This document shows positions 1-10,300 of a DNA stretch of 64,000 nt, piece by piece (position 1 is the stretch's first letter; each line of letters opens with the position of its first letter). The notes under the pieces are model-generated. The model was not told the origin of the DNA. It was given only the letters and a program-made list of their open reading frames with translations, and did no database searches. Both the position numbers and the translations under genes were made by a program. The stretch comes from Lachnospiraceae bacterium (GTDB lineage Bacteria; Bacillota; Clostridia; Lachnospirales; Lachnospiraceae). The stretch lies in contig SVEM01000006.1 in the NCBI GenBank assembly GCA_015057375.1, positions 1 to 64,000 of the forward strand. Reading direction: 5' to 3'.

Positions 1-101
1 TTAGGCGCTGCAGCAGTATATGTACTGCCCGTACTAAAACCTGTAACAACCAGTGCGGCTACAAGTGATAATACTATTAGTTTTTTCATGCTTTTTTTCA
101 C
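1..101 (-). CDS. 5' end of a secreted protein (signal peptide only; truncated by window edge)
   Basis: Reverse complement reads ATGGAGGTTGAGCAAGTGAAAAAAAGCATGAAAAAACTAATAGTATTATCACTTGTAGCC..., i.e. MKKSMKKLIVLSLVAALVVTGFSTGSTYTAAAP; GGAGG upstream of the GTG at 101 (alternative in-frame ATG at 116). Same start layout as the next gene. Confidence 0.7.
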   Translation of the reverse strand, partial: MKKSMKKLIVLSLVAALVVTGFSTGSTYTAAAP

Positions 102-155
102 TTGCTCAACCTCCATTAAATTATATTTTATTTATTATAATATATGCAAAAGCAA

Positions 156-3100
156 CTAATTATTAGCTGCATATGCTTCCTCTGTTGTCCACATATGAAT
201 GTTAAGTTTTTCACCCCAGCTTACAGTTCCGTGAAGCGGTGCTGTTTCAATCCATGCATAATCCGGACAATCTGTGATAATAATCGGCTCTGTTACCATT
301 CCGTTATCATCAATACCATTGTTTTCCACATATACTTTACATGGTTTTCCGTTTTTATCAGTTCCCTGAAGTATGTATCTTGCAGAAAGCGTCTGCACCT
401 GTCCGTCAAACTGCTTTCTTGTGTCGACAAATCTGTAATCTACAACACCTGATCCCTTAAACATATTTGTATTTGAAGAACAGGAGAAATAAATCATTGA
501 TCCGGAACCAACATTACCATCTACACCTACACTGCCGCCTATACCAATATTAAATACAAACAATTCCTTATTATAATTCTTTGTTGTATCCGGTCTTACA
601 ACAGGCGGTGGTGTTACAGTTGCATTAGGATTTCTCATAATATCAATAGTCATTCCATTGCTTGTCTCTGTAACAACCCCTTTAAGGTCTGCTGTCTCAA
701 GAAACTGTAAAGCTGAACTGTTAGTATAGATAATAGGTTTAGTTGTTATTGTTCCATCTGCATTTCTTGTTCCATTGTCCTCAATGAATATCTTGCAGTC
801 ATTACCATTCTTATCTTTTCCGGCAACTATATATCTGTTACAGTATTCTTCACTGCCATTTTTATATTTCTTACATACAACAGATGAAGCGTTATCACTT
901 CCGCCGTAGTTAGAATCCTTTCCGGTAAAATAACTTCCGCTAACTTCAACATCAACAAATGTCATTGTTACATCACATGTTGCGCCGTTAACCGTATAAG
1001 TTCCTCCGGTTTCATTTGTAAGCTGTACTGACATTACCTTTTCTGTATACGGGTCAGAACTCTTAAATGCATTTCTAAGGAAATTATACAATCCAGGTCC
1101 CCATGCATTCTCGTCATGACCGGCACCTGCAACTTCAAAATAAGTATGAGGCACACCATTATTTGTAAGTGCAGTATGGAATACGTACGGCTGTTCATGA
1201 ACTGTTGTATCTTTCTCGCCTTTTACTATCATTACCTTTGTATTATTCATATACTGTGAAGGCAATGTAAATGCTGCTTCTGAAGCAAATAATCCGTCTT
1301 CTCCAACTCCTGTCCAGTTAGGAGGATAAGCAAATATTCCATATGTCGGACAGAATGCTCCAACATATCCGAAGTATTCTGATTTAGTGAATCCTATATA
1401 AAGCGATTCACGTCCACCCATTGAGAAGCCTGCTACTGCTGTATTTTCTCTGCCTGTAGCAACATTATAATGACTTTCAATATATGGCATCAAATTGTCA
1501 ATAAGGTCTTCACGGAATGCATCATAGCATTTGTAGTTAGCTGCACTAAATTCATCTTTTATAGAAGAATCAGCACATACTCTTATGTTTGGTATTACAA
1601 TAATAGCTTCTGTTGCTTCGCCTGTTGCAAACAGGTTACCTGCTATTCTTACAATATTACAACTTTCTGCACTTGAACCAAATGAATCTTCACTACAGAA
1701 AATTCCATGAAGCATATATACTACAGGATATTTCTTATTTGAAGATGCATCATATCCCGGTGGGAGTATGATATTAAATGGTCTGTTCGAATTAGTATAG
1801 TTTGAATAATACTCTCCGCTTTCAAATCTTCCGTAACTGTTTCCTGCAATATTTTTATTATAGTTTGCAGCTACAGGATTAATTATATCATCCTTTACAG
1901 TGTTATCTACTTGAGGAGTATCCTTGCTAAATACTATTGATTTGACTGTCATCTTCTTCATGTCGCCGGTACCAAACAAGTCAATAATTGTAAACTTATT
2001 TACCGGATATGTGCCGGCATCAAACTCAATTGTCTTAGAAGTCTCATTAGCATTTATATACCACTTATTATCATTGCTGAAATTCCACCATTTCTCGTCA
2101 CCTGTTCCCTGGTATTTATAGGAGAAATTTCCGCTTGGTATTGATACATCAGCATAATTTATAGTAACTTTCTTGTACTCATTTGCTGCTATTTCATCAG
2201 GAAGAGTAACTGTAATATAATCTTTATTTATACCTGTTGAAGAAATGCTTACGCTTCCGTCTGAATTTAAATATGCACCATTTTCTAATGTCACATAATC
2301 TGCACTTAAATCTACCGCAAAGTCGCAACTCAAATCCGGTGTCGGTGCAGTAGCCGCTGAATTTTCTGTGCTGATATGAAGATTGTCCAAATAAAAATCT
2401 CCATTTCTGTCAGCATTATATCCAGGACCTTCTCCTATGTATATAGTAAGTTTTTCTGTGTTTGCAGGCACAGTGTAGCTTCCCTGAACTCGTGTCCAGG
2501 TTTCCGCTTTACCATATACTATATTATTATTTGAATCATAACAACGATATTTATCACCTTCTGTTCCGGCTGCATCTGCAAACCAGTATATGAATGAAAT
2601 ATCTCCGTTTGATGCATAATTTTTTGCAAGCTTTACATCAAATGCAAAATTCACAACTTCTCCTGCCGCAAAGCTTCTGTTAATCGTATATGCTGCAGCA
2701 GAATAATTATTCCAACGTCCACTGTACACACCATATCCGTCTCTAACACTTGGTGTGTATCCGCCATAATTACTGCTCCATCCGGTATTGCCATTAGAGA
2801 AGTCACCGTTTGCTATAATGTTGGTTGCAGGATTCTCTGTTGGTTCGGCTGTAGGCACCGGTGTCGCCGGCACTGCTGTAGGTCTTACATATGTACCATC
2901 AAACATTGTAAGATCGATTGCATTTGCCATAACATCATAGCCTTCATATGGATGAAGTCCGTCACCTAAAGTATATTCATATTTAATATTCTTTGGATTT
3001 GCAGGGTCTGCAAGCGCACTCTCAAAGTCTATTATTCCGTCAAATCCTGATTCTTCTGAACGCATCCAGTTGTTAAGCATGGTTCTTACCTGCTCGGAAG

Positions 3101-6100
3101 CGTCGCTGTAATAGTCACTTGTTCCGAACGGAAGGATTGGTGCTGCATATATCTTAATTCCATTCGCATGGGCGAGTGCTACCATCTTCTCATATTCAGG
3201 CTTAAGCTGATTATATTTAGAGGTATCACTTAACTTATTAAGATCATTTACACCAAAAAGTACTATACAATAACCCACATTATCATGCTGAAGCAAATCT
3301 CTTGCAAATCTGTCTTTTCCGGCATCTGTAGGATATGAACCCATCATTGAGTTTGCTCCGATACCTTCATTGATTACAGATATGTTCTTAGTTGATGCAT
3401 TTGCTTGAAGTCTCTTTGCAAAATAATCTCCCCATCTTGTATAACTGTCAGGTTTCTTTCCAAGATATCCGGCATCTGTTCCGTAACCATCTGTGATAGA
3501 ATCACCAAAACATACAACCGCCTTAGCATTCTCAGGCTGCATAAGCGAAACATCTGCAAGGAAGAACCAGCTTGTAGTTGTTTTGTAATTACTGAATGTT
3601 CTTGCAGAAACATTGTTTCCGGACATCTGGTATGTAGTTGCTCTTGCTCCTCTGTGTCCTGTTATGTTATTTGTAGGAGTGCTTCCGAAATACATGGATA
3701 TCGCAACATTTTCAAGTGCATTTACAGGGAAATACACCGGATCTGTCACAATAGTCTGTCCCGCAGGGATTGAGAAGGACTCACTTCCATTTACTTTTAC
3801 TACTGTATCTGTTGATGTATCTATAGTGGATTCATCAGCCTTTACCTGCTTTGCGATATGGAGTGACCTTACTGTTACCGCACTTCTTCCGTACTGGTTA
3901 GACAATTTAAGCTTCATCTTATTACCGGATGTTGTAACCTTAATAATCTGTCTTACAGTAGATCCTTCAAGTGCCATCTGAGGCATAGCAGTATCTGTAG
4001 TATCACATTTTTCCTCTGCTGTTCCCCATGTAGCCACCCAAATATCATTATTAGGGTCTTCTGTCGGTGCAACTGTTGCTACCGGAGGTTCTGCATTTTT
4101 GTTACCTATATAGAGATTATCCAGATAGAAGTCGCCTTTTCTGTCACCATTATATCCGGGACCTTCTCCAATATATATAGTAAGTTTTTCGGTATATGCA
4201 GGTACTGTATAGCTTCCCTGAACCCTGGTCCATGATCCTGCATTACCATATACAATATTACTGTTTGAGTCATAACAACGATATTTGTCGCTCTCTGTGC
4301 CGGCTGCATCAGCAAACCAGCATACAAATGAAATGTCTCCGTTTGATGAATAATTTTCTGCAAGCCTTAAATCAAATGCATAGTTTATAACTTCGCCTGC
4401 CGCAAAGCTTCTGTTAATTGTATATGTTGCTGCAGAATAGTTATTCCAACGTCCGCTGTACACTCCGTATCCATTTGTAACCGCAGGTCTAAATCCACCG
4501 TAGTTGCTGCCCCACCCGGTGTTGCCGTTGGAAAAATCACCATTTGTTACAAAGTTGATGGTTGGCACTACAGTTGGTTTTGCTGTTGGCGCCTGTGTTG
4601 GTGCTACTGTTGGCGCCTGTGTTGGTTTCGCCGTTGGGGCTACCATAGGTTCTGCTGTCGGTGCCTCTGTCGGCTCTACAGATGGCAAGCCTTTAAGCGT
4701 AATGGATTCAATAGTTACTTTTCCTCCCTCAACACCACCAAAGAATCTTGAGTTAGCATAACCACTTCCATCTTCATTATTATAGTTAGGAACAAGTGAT
4801 AACTCTCCACTTCCTGTAAAGTTTGCACCACCCCAGTGCGCTTCTTCACCCGGCATCCATCCAATGTTATCAGTTCCGTAGTGTACTGTATATCCTACTG
4901 TTCCCAGATTAGCATCACGATACTTTACAACAACGTCTGTAAAGTTGTAATTATTGTATATCGATGCCGGCACACTAAAACCAAATTCTCCATTTGCTCC
5001 TCTGGTATATGTGTATGAACCATCTCCGTTCTTTGTCTTTGTAATGGTTCCGCTTTCAAACTTAAAGCAGTCATCAAGATTAAGTGTATACTCTGTACGA
5101 GATTCATTCCATCCCCAAGCAGGAACCGGTGCCTGTGTTGGTTCTGCTGTCGGTGCTACCGTAGGTTTTGCTGTCGGTGCCGCTGTCGGCTCCACAGATG
5201 GCAAACCTTTAAGAGTAATAGATTCAATAGTTATTTTTCCTCCCTCTACACCACCAAAGAATCTTGAGTTAGAATAACCATTTCCATCTTCATTATTATA
5301 ATTAGGAACAAGTGATAACTCTCCACTTCCCGTAAAGTTCGCACCACCCCAGTGCGCTTCTTCACCCGGCATCCATCCAATGTTATCAGTTCCGTAATGT
5401 ACTGTATATCCTACTGTTCCCAGATTAGCATCACGATATTTTACAACAACATCTGTAAAGTTGTAGTCATTGTATATCGATGCCGGAACACTAAAACCAA
5501 ATTCTCCATTTGCTCCTCTTGTGTATGTATATGAACCGTCTGCGTTCTTTGTCTTTGTAATAGTTCCGCTTTCAAAAATGAAGCAGTCATCAAGATTAAG
5601 TGTATACTCTGTATGAGACTCGTTCCATCCCCAAGCAAGAGTTGGAGCATTTGTCGGTATAACTGCTGATTCATCATCACTTAAAATAATAGAATTAATC
5701 TTAAGGGATGTAAAAGATGCATCATAAGTAGCAGCTTTCACAAATATGTAATTAGCATTATCATCTGTTGCTGTTAACATACCCTTTATTGGCGATGAAC
5801 TTGTAGGAATAATATTAGTTACTGCAGTATCAACAGCATCCTTTACAAGATATAATCTTGGTGTGCTTCCCGCCGCAGTATAATCCATAGTAATATAGGC
5901 CGACTGAGCATTGTCTAAAACATATTCTTCAGGAACAGGAATCATTAAACCTGAGAATCCTTCTGCCCTTTCAAATGATATACTTCCATCCGAATTAACA
6001 GTTGCTCTCGCACCATCTCCTCCATTAACAACTACAACTTCATTTGCATCGAATGTTAATGAAATCGGAGTTCTTGATGATGTGGATGCAGATGCCGCAT

Positions 6101-6185
6101 TAACCACTCTCGAAAGTGGAGCATCTGAGATAACCATCGCTACGACAAGTAATAATACCACTAATTTTTTCATCATTTTTTTCAC
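156..6185 (-). CDS. Giant modular secreted esterase: N-terminal module, two WGWN modules, CenC/CBM4_9-like module, SGNH/GDSL hydrolase, second CenC-like module, CE1-type (feruloyl/acetylxylan) esterase, two C-terminal DUF3237-like repeats
   Basis: ORF open to 6236, but GTG at 6185 preceded by GGAGG is the likelier start (VKKMMKKLVVLLLVVAMV signal peptide). SGNH blocks GDSITDG, GxND (GVNDLNK), DGLHP; CE1 nucleophile GFSMGGRES and GAGHDENAW; PT-rich linkers. Confidence 0.85.
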   Translation of the reverse strand: MKKMMKKLVVLLLVVAMVISDAPLSRVVNAASASTSSRTPISLTFDANEVVVVNGGDGARATVNSDGSISFERAEGFSGLMIPVPEEYVLDNAQSAYITMDYTAAGSTPRLYLVKDAVDTAVTNIIPTSSSPIKGMLTATDDNANYIFVKAATYDASFTSLKINSIILSDDESAVIPTNAPTLAWGWNESHTEYTLNLDDCFIFESGTITKTKNADGSYTYTRGANGEFGFSVPASIYNDYNFTDVVVKYRDANLGTVGYTVHYGTDNIGWMPGEEAHWGGANFTGSGELSLVPNYNNEDGNGYSNSRFFGGVEGGKITIESITLKGLPSVEPTAAPTAKPTVAPTAEPTQAPVPAWGWNESRTEYTLNLDDCFKFESGTITKTKNGDGSYTYTRGANGEFGFSVPASIYNNYNFTDVVVKYRDANLGTVGYTVHYGTDNIGWMPGEEAHWGGANFTGSGELSLVPNYNNEDGSGYANSRFFGGVEGGKVTIESITLKGLPSVEPTEAPTAEPMVAPTAKPTQAPTVAPTQAPTAKPTVVPTINFVTNGDFSNGNTGWGSNYGGFRPAVTNGYGVYSGRWNNYSAATYTINRSFAAGEVINYAFDLRLAENYSSNGDISFVCWFADAAGTESDKYRCYDSNSNIVYGNAGSWTRVQGSYTVPAYTEKLTIYIGEGPGYNGDRKGDFYLDNLYIGNKNAEPPVATVAPTEDPNNDIWVATWGTAEEKCDTTDTAMPQMALEGSTVRQIIKVTTSGNKMKLKLSNQYGRSAVTVRSLHIAKQVKADESTIDTSTDTVVKVNGSESFSIPAGQTIVTDPVYFPVNALENVAISMYFGSTPTNNITGHRGARATTYQMSGNNVSARTFSNYKTTTSWFFLADVSLMQPENAKAVVCFGDSITDGYGTDAGYLGKKPDSYTRWGDYFAKRLQANASTKNISVINEGIGANSMMGSYPTDAGKDRFARDLLQHDNVGYCIVLFGVNDLNKLSDTSKYNQLKPEYEKMVALAHANGIKIYAAPILPFGTSDYYSDASEQVRTMLNNWMRSEESGFDGIIDFESALADPANPKNIKYEYTLGDGLHPYEGYDVMANAIDLTMFDGTYVRPTAVPATPVPTAEPTENPATNIIANGDFSNGNTGWSSNYGGYTPSVRDGYGVYSGRWNNYSAAAYTINRSFAAGEVVNFAFDVKLAKNYASNGDISFIYWFADAAGTEGDKYRCYDSNNNIVYGKAETWTRVQGSYTVPANTEKLTIYIGEGPGYNADRNGDFYLDNLHISTENSAATAPTPDLSCDFAVDLSADYVTLENGAYLNSDGSVSISSTGINKDYITVTLPDEIAANEYKKVTINYADVSIPSGNFSYKYQGTGDEKWWNFSNDNKWYINANETSKTIEFDAGTYPVNKFTIIDLFGTGDMKKMTVKSIVFSKDTPQVDNTVKDDIINPVAANYNKNIAGNSYGRFESGEYYSNYTNSNRPFNIILPPGYDASSNKKYPVVYMLHGIFCSEDSFGSSAESCNIVRIAGNLFATGEATEAIIVIPNIRVCADSSIKDEFSAANYKCYDAFREDLIDNLMPYIESHYNVATGRENTAVAGFSMGGRESLYIGFTKSEYFGYVGAFCPTYGIFAYPPNWTGVGEDGLFASEAAFTLPSQYMNNTKVMIVKGEKDTTVHEQPYVFHTALTNNGVPHTYFEVAGAGHDENAWGPGLYNFLRNAFKSSDPYTEKVMSVQLTNETGGTYTVNGATCDVTMTFVDVEVSGSYFTGKDSNYGGSDNASSVVCKKYKNGSEEYCNRYIVAGKDKNGNDCKIFIEDNGTRNADGTITTKPIIYTNSSALQFLETADLKGVVTETSNGMTIDIMRNPNATVTPPPVVRPDTTKNYNKELFVFNIGIGGSVGVDGNVGSGSMIYFSCSSNTNMFKGSGVVDYRFVDTRKQFDGQVQTLSARYILQGTDKNGKPCKVYVENNGIDDNGMVTEPIIITDCPDYAWIETAPLHGTVSWGEKLNIHMWTTEEAYAANN
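4680..5650 (-). repeat. Tandem near-identical duplication of an approx. 455-bp module inside the giant esterase (copies approx. 4680-5135 and 5198-5650, 516-bp offset)
   Basis: Both copies encode WGWNES(R/H)TEYTLNLDDCF...GFSVPASIYN(N/D)YNFTDVVVKYRDANLGTVGYTVHYGTDNIGWMPGEEAHWGGANFTGSGELSLVPNYNNEDG...RFFGGVEGGK(V/I)TIESITLKGLPSVEPT with very few DNA differences. Confidence 0.9.
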
Positions 6186-6361
6186 TTGAACGACCTCCAT
6201 TACTGAAAATAGCTTTAGTTTGTATGCAAGATACATAAAATTATACTAACATATAAAAAATAATCATTCAATAAACATATATTTTTTATTAACAAAATAT
6301 ATGTTTTATGTCACAAAAGATAGCAGGGAATTAGCTGCTGCATTTACTTTGTACATAAAAA

Positions 6362-6390
6362 CCAGTTGCGACATTATTTATCGCAACTGG
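6362..6390 (-). terminator. Rho-independent terminator downstream of the start-less CE1 ORF
   Basis: CCAGTTGCGA (6362-6371), loop CATTATTTA, TCGCAACTGG (6381-6390); T-run on the minus strand (GGTTTTTATG). Confidence 0.85.
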
Positions 6391-6417
6391 CTTTATATTA
6401 CTTAATATGTATATTTC

Positions 6418-7332
6418 TTACTGTACCTTGAATATTCTGGACACGAAGTTGTAGAATCCAAACTTAAATACATCATCTCCATGATCTCCGTTTCCAGTCT
6501 CGTTATATCCTCCCATAGTTTCATAATACATATGAGGAACACCATTATCAGTAAGTGCATCATGATAATCTTTAGGGAACTTATGAACCATTCCATCATT
6601 TATTCCTTTAATGATCATTACAAAAGTATCGTCCATATATTTATCCTTAAGAGTAAAACTTTCTTTTGTAAATAATCCAACATCTGTAACTCCCTGATCA
6701 GTATAATCAAATATTCCCGGTGCCGGACAAAAAGCACCAACATATCTAAATGTATCCTGAAGTGTAAATCCAAGGTGAAGTGATACACGTCCTCCCATTG
6801 AAAATCCACATATTGCTGTGTTGGCACGGTCTGTGAGAGTTGAATAGTGTTCATCTATATACGGCTTAAGACACTGTTCGAAATCATTAAGGAAGTTATT
6901 ATATGCCTTATAATGTTCAGTATTAAAACCAAGCCCGTTATCTTTTCCCGATTCATTGGCACAGCCGTTAGGAAATACAAGAATCATCTCTTCTGCATCT
7001 CCGTTTGCAATAGCATTCCAAAGAACATTCTGAACATGACATCCATACATAGTTGTTTCATTTCCAAATATACCATGGTTCATGTATACCACAGGATATT
7101 TCTTGCTTTCATCATATCCCTTAGGAAGAATAACATATGCTTTTCTGTAAATGGTGCGACCTTCAACAATAGCTGTTGAAGGATATGTGATATGTTCAAC
7201 AGTTCCTTCAACGCTACTGTTAATTGTCTCAAAATTCTGTGGTACTGAGTAATTAGTATTCTTCAGTATCTCACTTATAGGTACGTAAGCAGTATCATTA
7301 TTTAGTTTTTTTTTCCGTAGAAGATTACGGAT
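6418..7332 (-). pseudogene. CE1-type esterase ORF with no canonical start; continues the 1580-aa upstream ORF in the -1 frame
   Basis: Frame is open from 7332 to the stop at 6418; the first ATG/GTG/TTG I find is the GTG at 7092, inside the conserved KKYPVVYMNHG strand. Translation across the join: KKKLNNDTAYVPISEILKNTNYSVPQNFETINSSVEGTVEHITYPSTAIVEGRTIYRKAYVILPKGYDESKKYPVVYMNHGIFGNE...CGFSMGGRVS. See finding at 7302. Confidence 0.75.
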
Positions 7333-10300
7333 TTAATATTGCCTGTTGATACATTATTAAAAGCTCTTATTATCTTTACAGCCTTAATTGAATCTACTTC
7401 ATTACTAAATAATGCATATGGAGTATAGCCTAAAATCTTGTTCTCACTTTCTGACTTAGATTCAGTTGGAAGTTTATCAGATAACCCTGGGGCACCATTT
7501 CCAATATTAGCTCCATTAAATTCTTCTCCAAAAAGATAGAAATGAAGATTTCTATTGTTTTCAAGAACAACATCTACCTGTGTATATGTCACACCGTTAT
7601 TAGGTGCCAAAATTGCTATACTCTGTCCATTATTTGCTCCAAAGTTTAACACTCCATTGTTATAGTTTGCTGCTGTTTCGAGGTTATCTGTTATGTAGTT
7701 TGACGGATTAGACAAATCTACTTTGTGGTAATCAAGAGCTTCTACAAGTTTAAGGTCACATGCATAGACATCACCAAGACCATAATAACTAGGTCTACTT
7801 GTTACACTACTGTAGTATATCTCATAATTTCTAGTAATAGAGTCACTATCATTTACCATCATATCAAATGCCATTGTCTTATTCAAGCGACCGCCATTAT
7901 TAAATGGAATTTTGTACTCTATCATGTATCCTTTTCCATCGCTATCAATAGAATATCTTGCACAGTCACTAGTGATATTGTTTGCAAGACTTCCCGGACC
8001 ACCAACACCTATTTGAAAACCATTATTGTCAGCTTCAAGATTAGACTGTCCTAACAATCCTCCGTCAAGTCCTGAAATACGATACTGGAAAGCATCTGTA
8101 TTATTGTCATATCCCGTTTCTCTGCTAGCATTTTCATCAAGGAAAAACTCGATACCATCTTGAAGATGTGCAGCAGTATTTGCTTTAGATATCTCAGCAT
8201 CCTTTACATGAACAAGACAATATAAGTTATTCTCATCCCATGCAATTTTTGTGTTTGCAATTGTAGTGCTTGAATTAGATCCTTCCCCTGTTGCCAATTT
8301 AGTATCCATCGGAGTCCAAGGAATTGATTCCCATATTTCATCTGCAACACCGTCGATATTAATAGGTGTAGTTACCCGATATGCATACTTAGTTTCGTAT
8401 GGGGAAGGCGTCGCTGTTGGTACAGGTGTAGCCACATTCTCATAGGATAAAAACTTCACCGACTTGAAATTAATGTCTGTTGAACCATCCATTGTTACAA
8501 ACTTAATAGCTCTTATAACATCTTCCGGATCAGTCCAAATCTGAGTTGTCTCTCCGTTCGTAGCTGTTATCTTTTGATTAGCTAATCTATCACTCTGACC
8601 TGGAGAACCATTCGTTATTTGGCCATTAAATGCACTACCAAACACGAACGGATTAAGATTATAACTACTTGTGTATGTCACTTCAACCGCAGTAAAATCA
8701 TAGCCAGTCGGAGCTATAAACGCCACACCTTGATAGTTAGCAAAACTCGCTTCCAGCAACCCTGTTTCTGAATTATAAGCCACTGTACCACCATCTGCGT
8801 CCCAGGTGTCTTCATCGGAAAGATCAATTTCGTACACATATGTTGGTGTTGGCACTGATGCACCACCTTCAACAAGCTGAATTGTTCCCATAAGACCTGG
8901 GTTGTTGTAAAGATTACCATTGGAAAGAAGATAAATCTCATTTCTTCTTTCGTTTGCAATACAATCCATTACATATATTTCAAATCCCATTCCTACTCCA
9001 GGCTGAACAGTTAAAGGATTAACAAATGGAATATATGCCTCTACTATATATCCACCAGTAACCATTGTATGCGCTGTTTCAATACCAGCGTATAATGTGC
9101 TAGCATCATTTCCTTGCGAAGCTACACCATTAGTAATTACACCATCTTCAGAAAGCTGAGTATAACGATACTGGAATGCATCCGCATTGCTAGCATATGA
9201 AGTTTCTTTCGAAAGATCTTCATCCAAGTAGAACTCAATACCATCATTCTCCCATGCGTTACCATTACTAGCAATAACCGTATCGTCTTCAACATTTACA
9301 AGCAAGTAAATTCCTAAATCATCCCAAAGAACCTTTGCAGTAGCAGTTGTATTTGTCGATGTACCACTACTATATGTTTCAAGTTTGAGAGTCTCTGCAT
9401 CAGCCCATGCTGCATCATCAGCACTACCATCTACTTCAATGTCTTTATCTGTCTTATATACCTGAAGATCCGCTTGATCAGCATTAATTATCGGACGGAA
9501 TGTAGGTATAGGTGTTGGTGGAGCTGTTGGTGGAGCTGTTGGCGCAGCCACTATACCTGAAAGTGTAATAGATTCAATTGTAACAGAGCCTCCAACTGTT
9601 CCATCAAAGATTCTAGAGTTGGAATAGTTAGCATCATAACAGTATACATTTCCTCCGTCTGCTTCCGCATATTTATAATAGTAATCCGGATTAATTACCC
9701 ACTCATCATCTCCAGCCAATTCATAAACATTCCATATACCATTGTCAGGATTGACATGAGTAACCGTGTTAGTTCCATAATGAGCAGTGTGACCTACCCT
9801 ACCATAATTTGCATCACGGTAATCTATAACCACCTTAGTAAATCTATTATTTTTATATTCTTTTTCAGGTATCTGGAAACCAAACTCTCCTCCATCTCCT
9901 CTTGTAAAGGTATATGTACCATCCTCATTCTTAACTTTAGTTTCATTATCATTATTCCAAAGGCAATCATCAAGATTAAGAGTATATTCCGAATGATCCT
10001 CATTCCAGCCCCAGAAAGGTGTTGGCACAGGCGGTTCTTCGTTCTCAGTACTAATGTGGAGATTGTCTACATAGAAAGTATTCGTCCTGCTTGAAGTATA
10101 ATTAGGTCCCTCTCCAATATATATCGTAAGACTTTCTGTATATTCTGGTACTGTGAATGTTCCCTCAACTCTCGTCCATGATTCTGCATTACCATATACT
10201 CTGTTGCCTTCCGAATCATAACAAATATATTTACCTTGATAATCACCACCAGAAGTATATTCACCTGAATCAGATGCAAACCAACAAGCAAACGAGTAAT

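Noticed and set aside
4504-4761. + strand ORF (VGATVGACVGFAVGA...) in the ORF track
   Set aside because: Antisense shadow of the PT-rich linker coding sequence of the minus-strand esterase.
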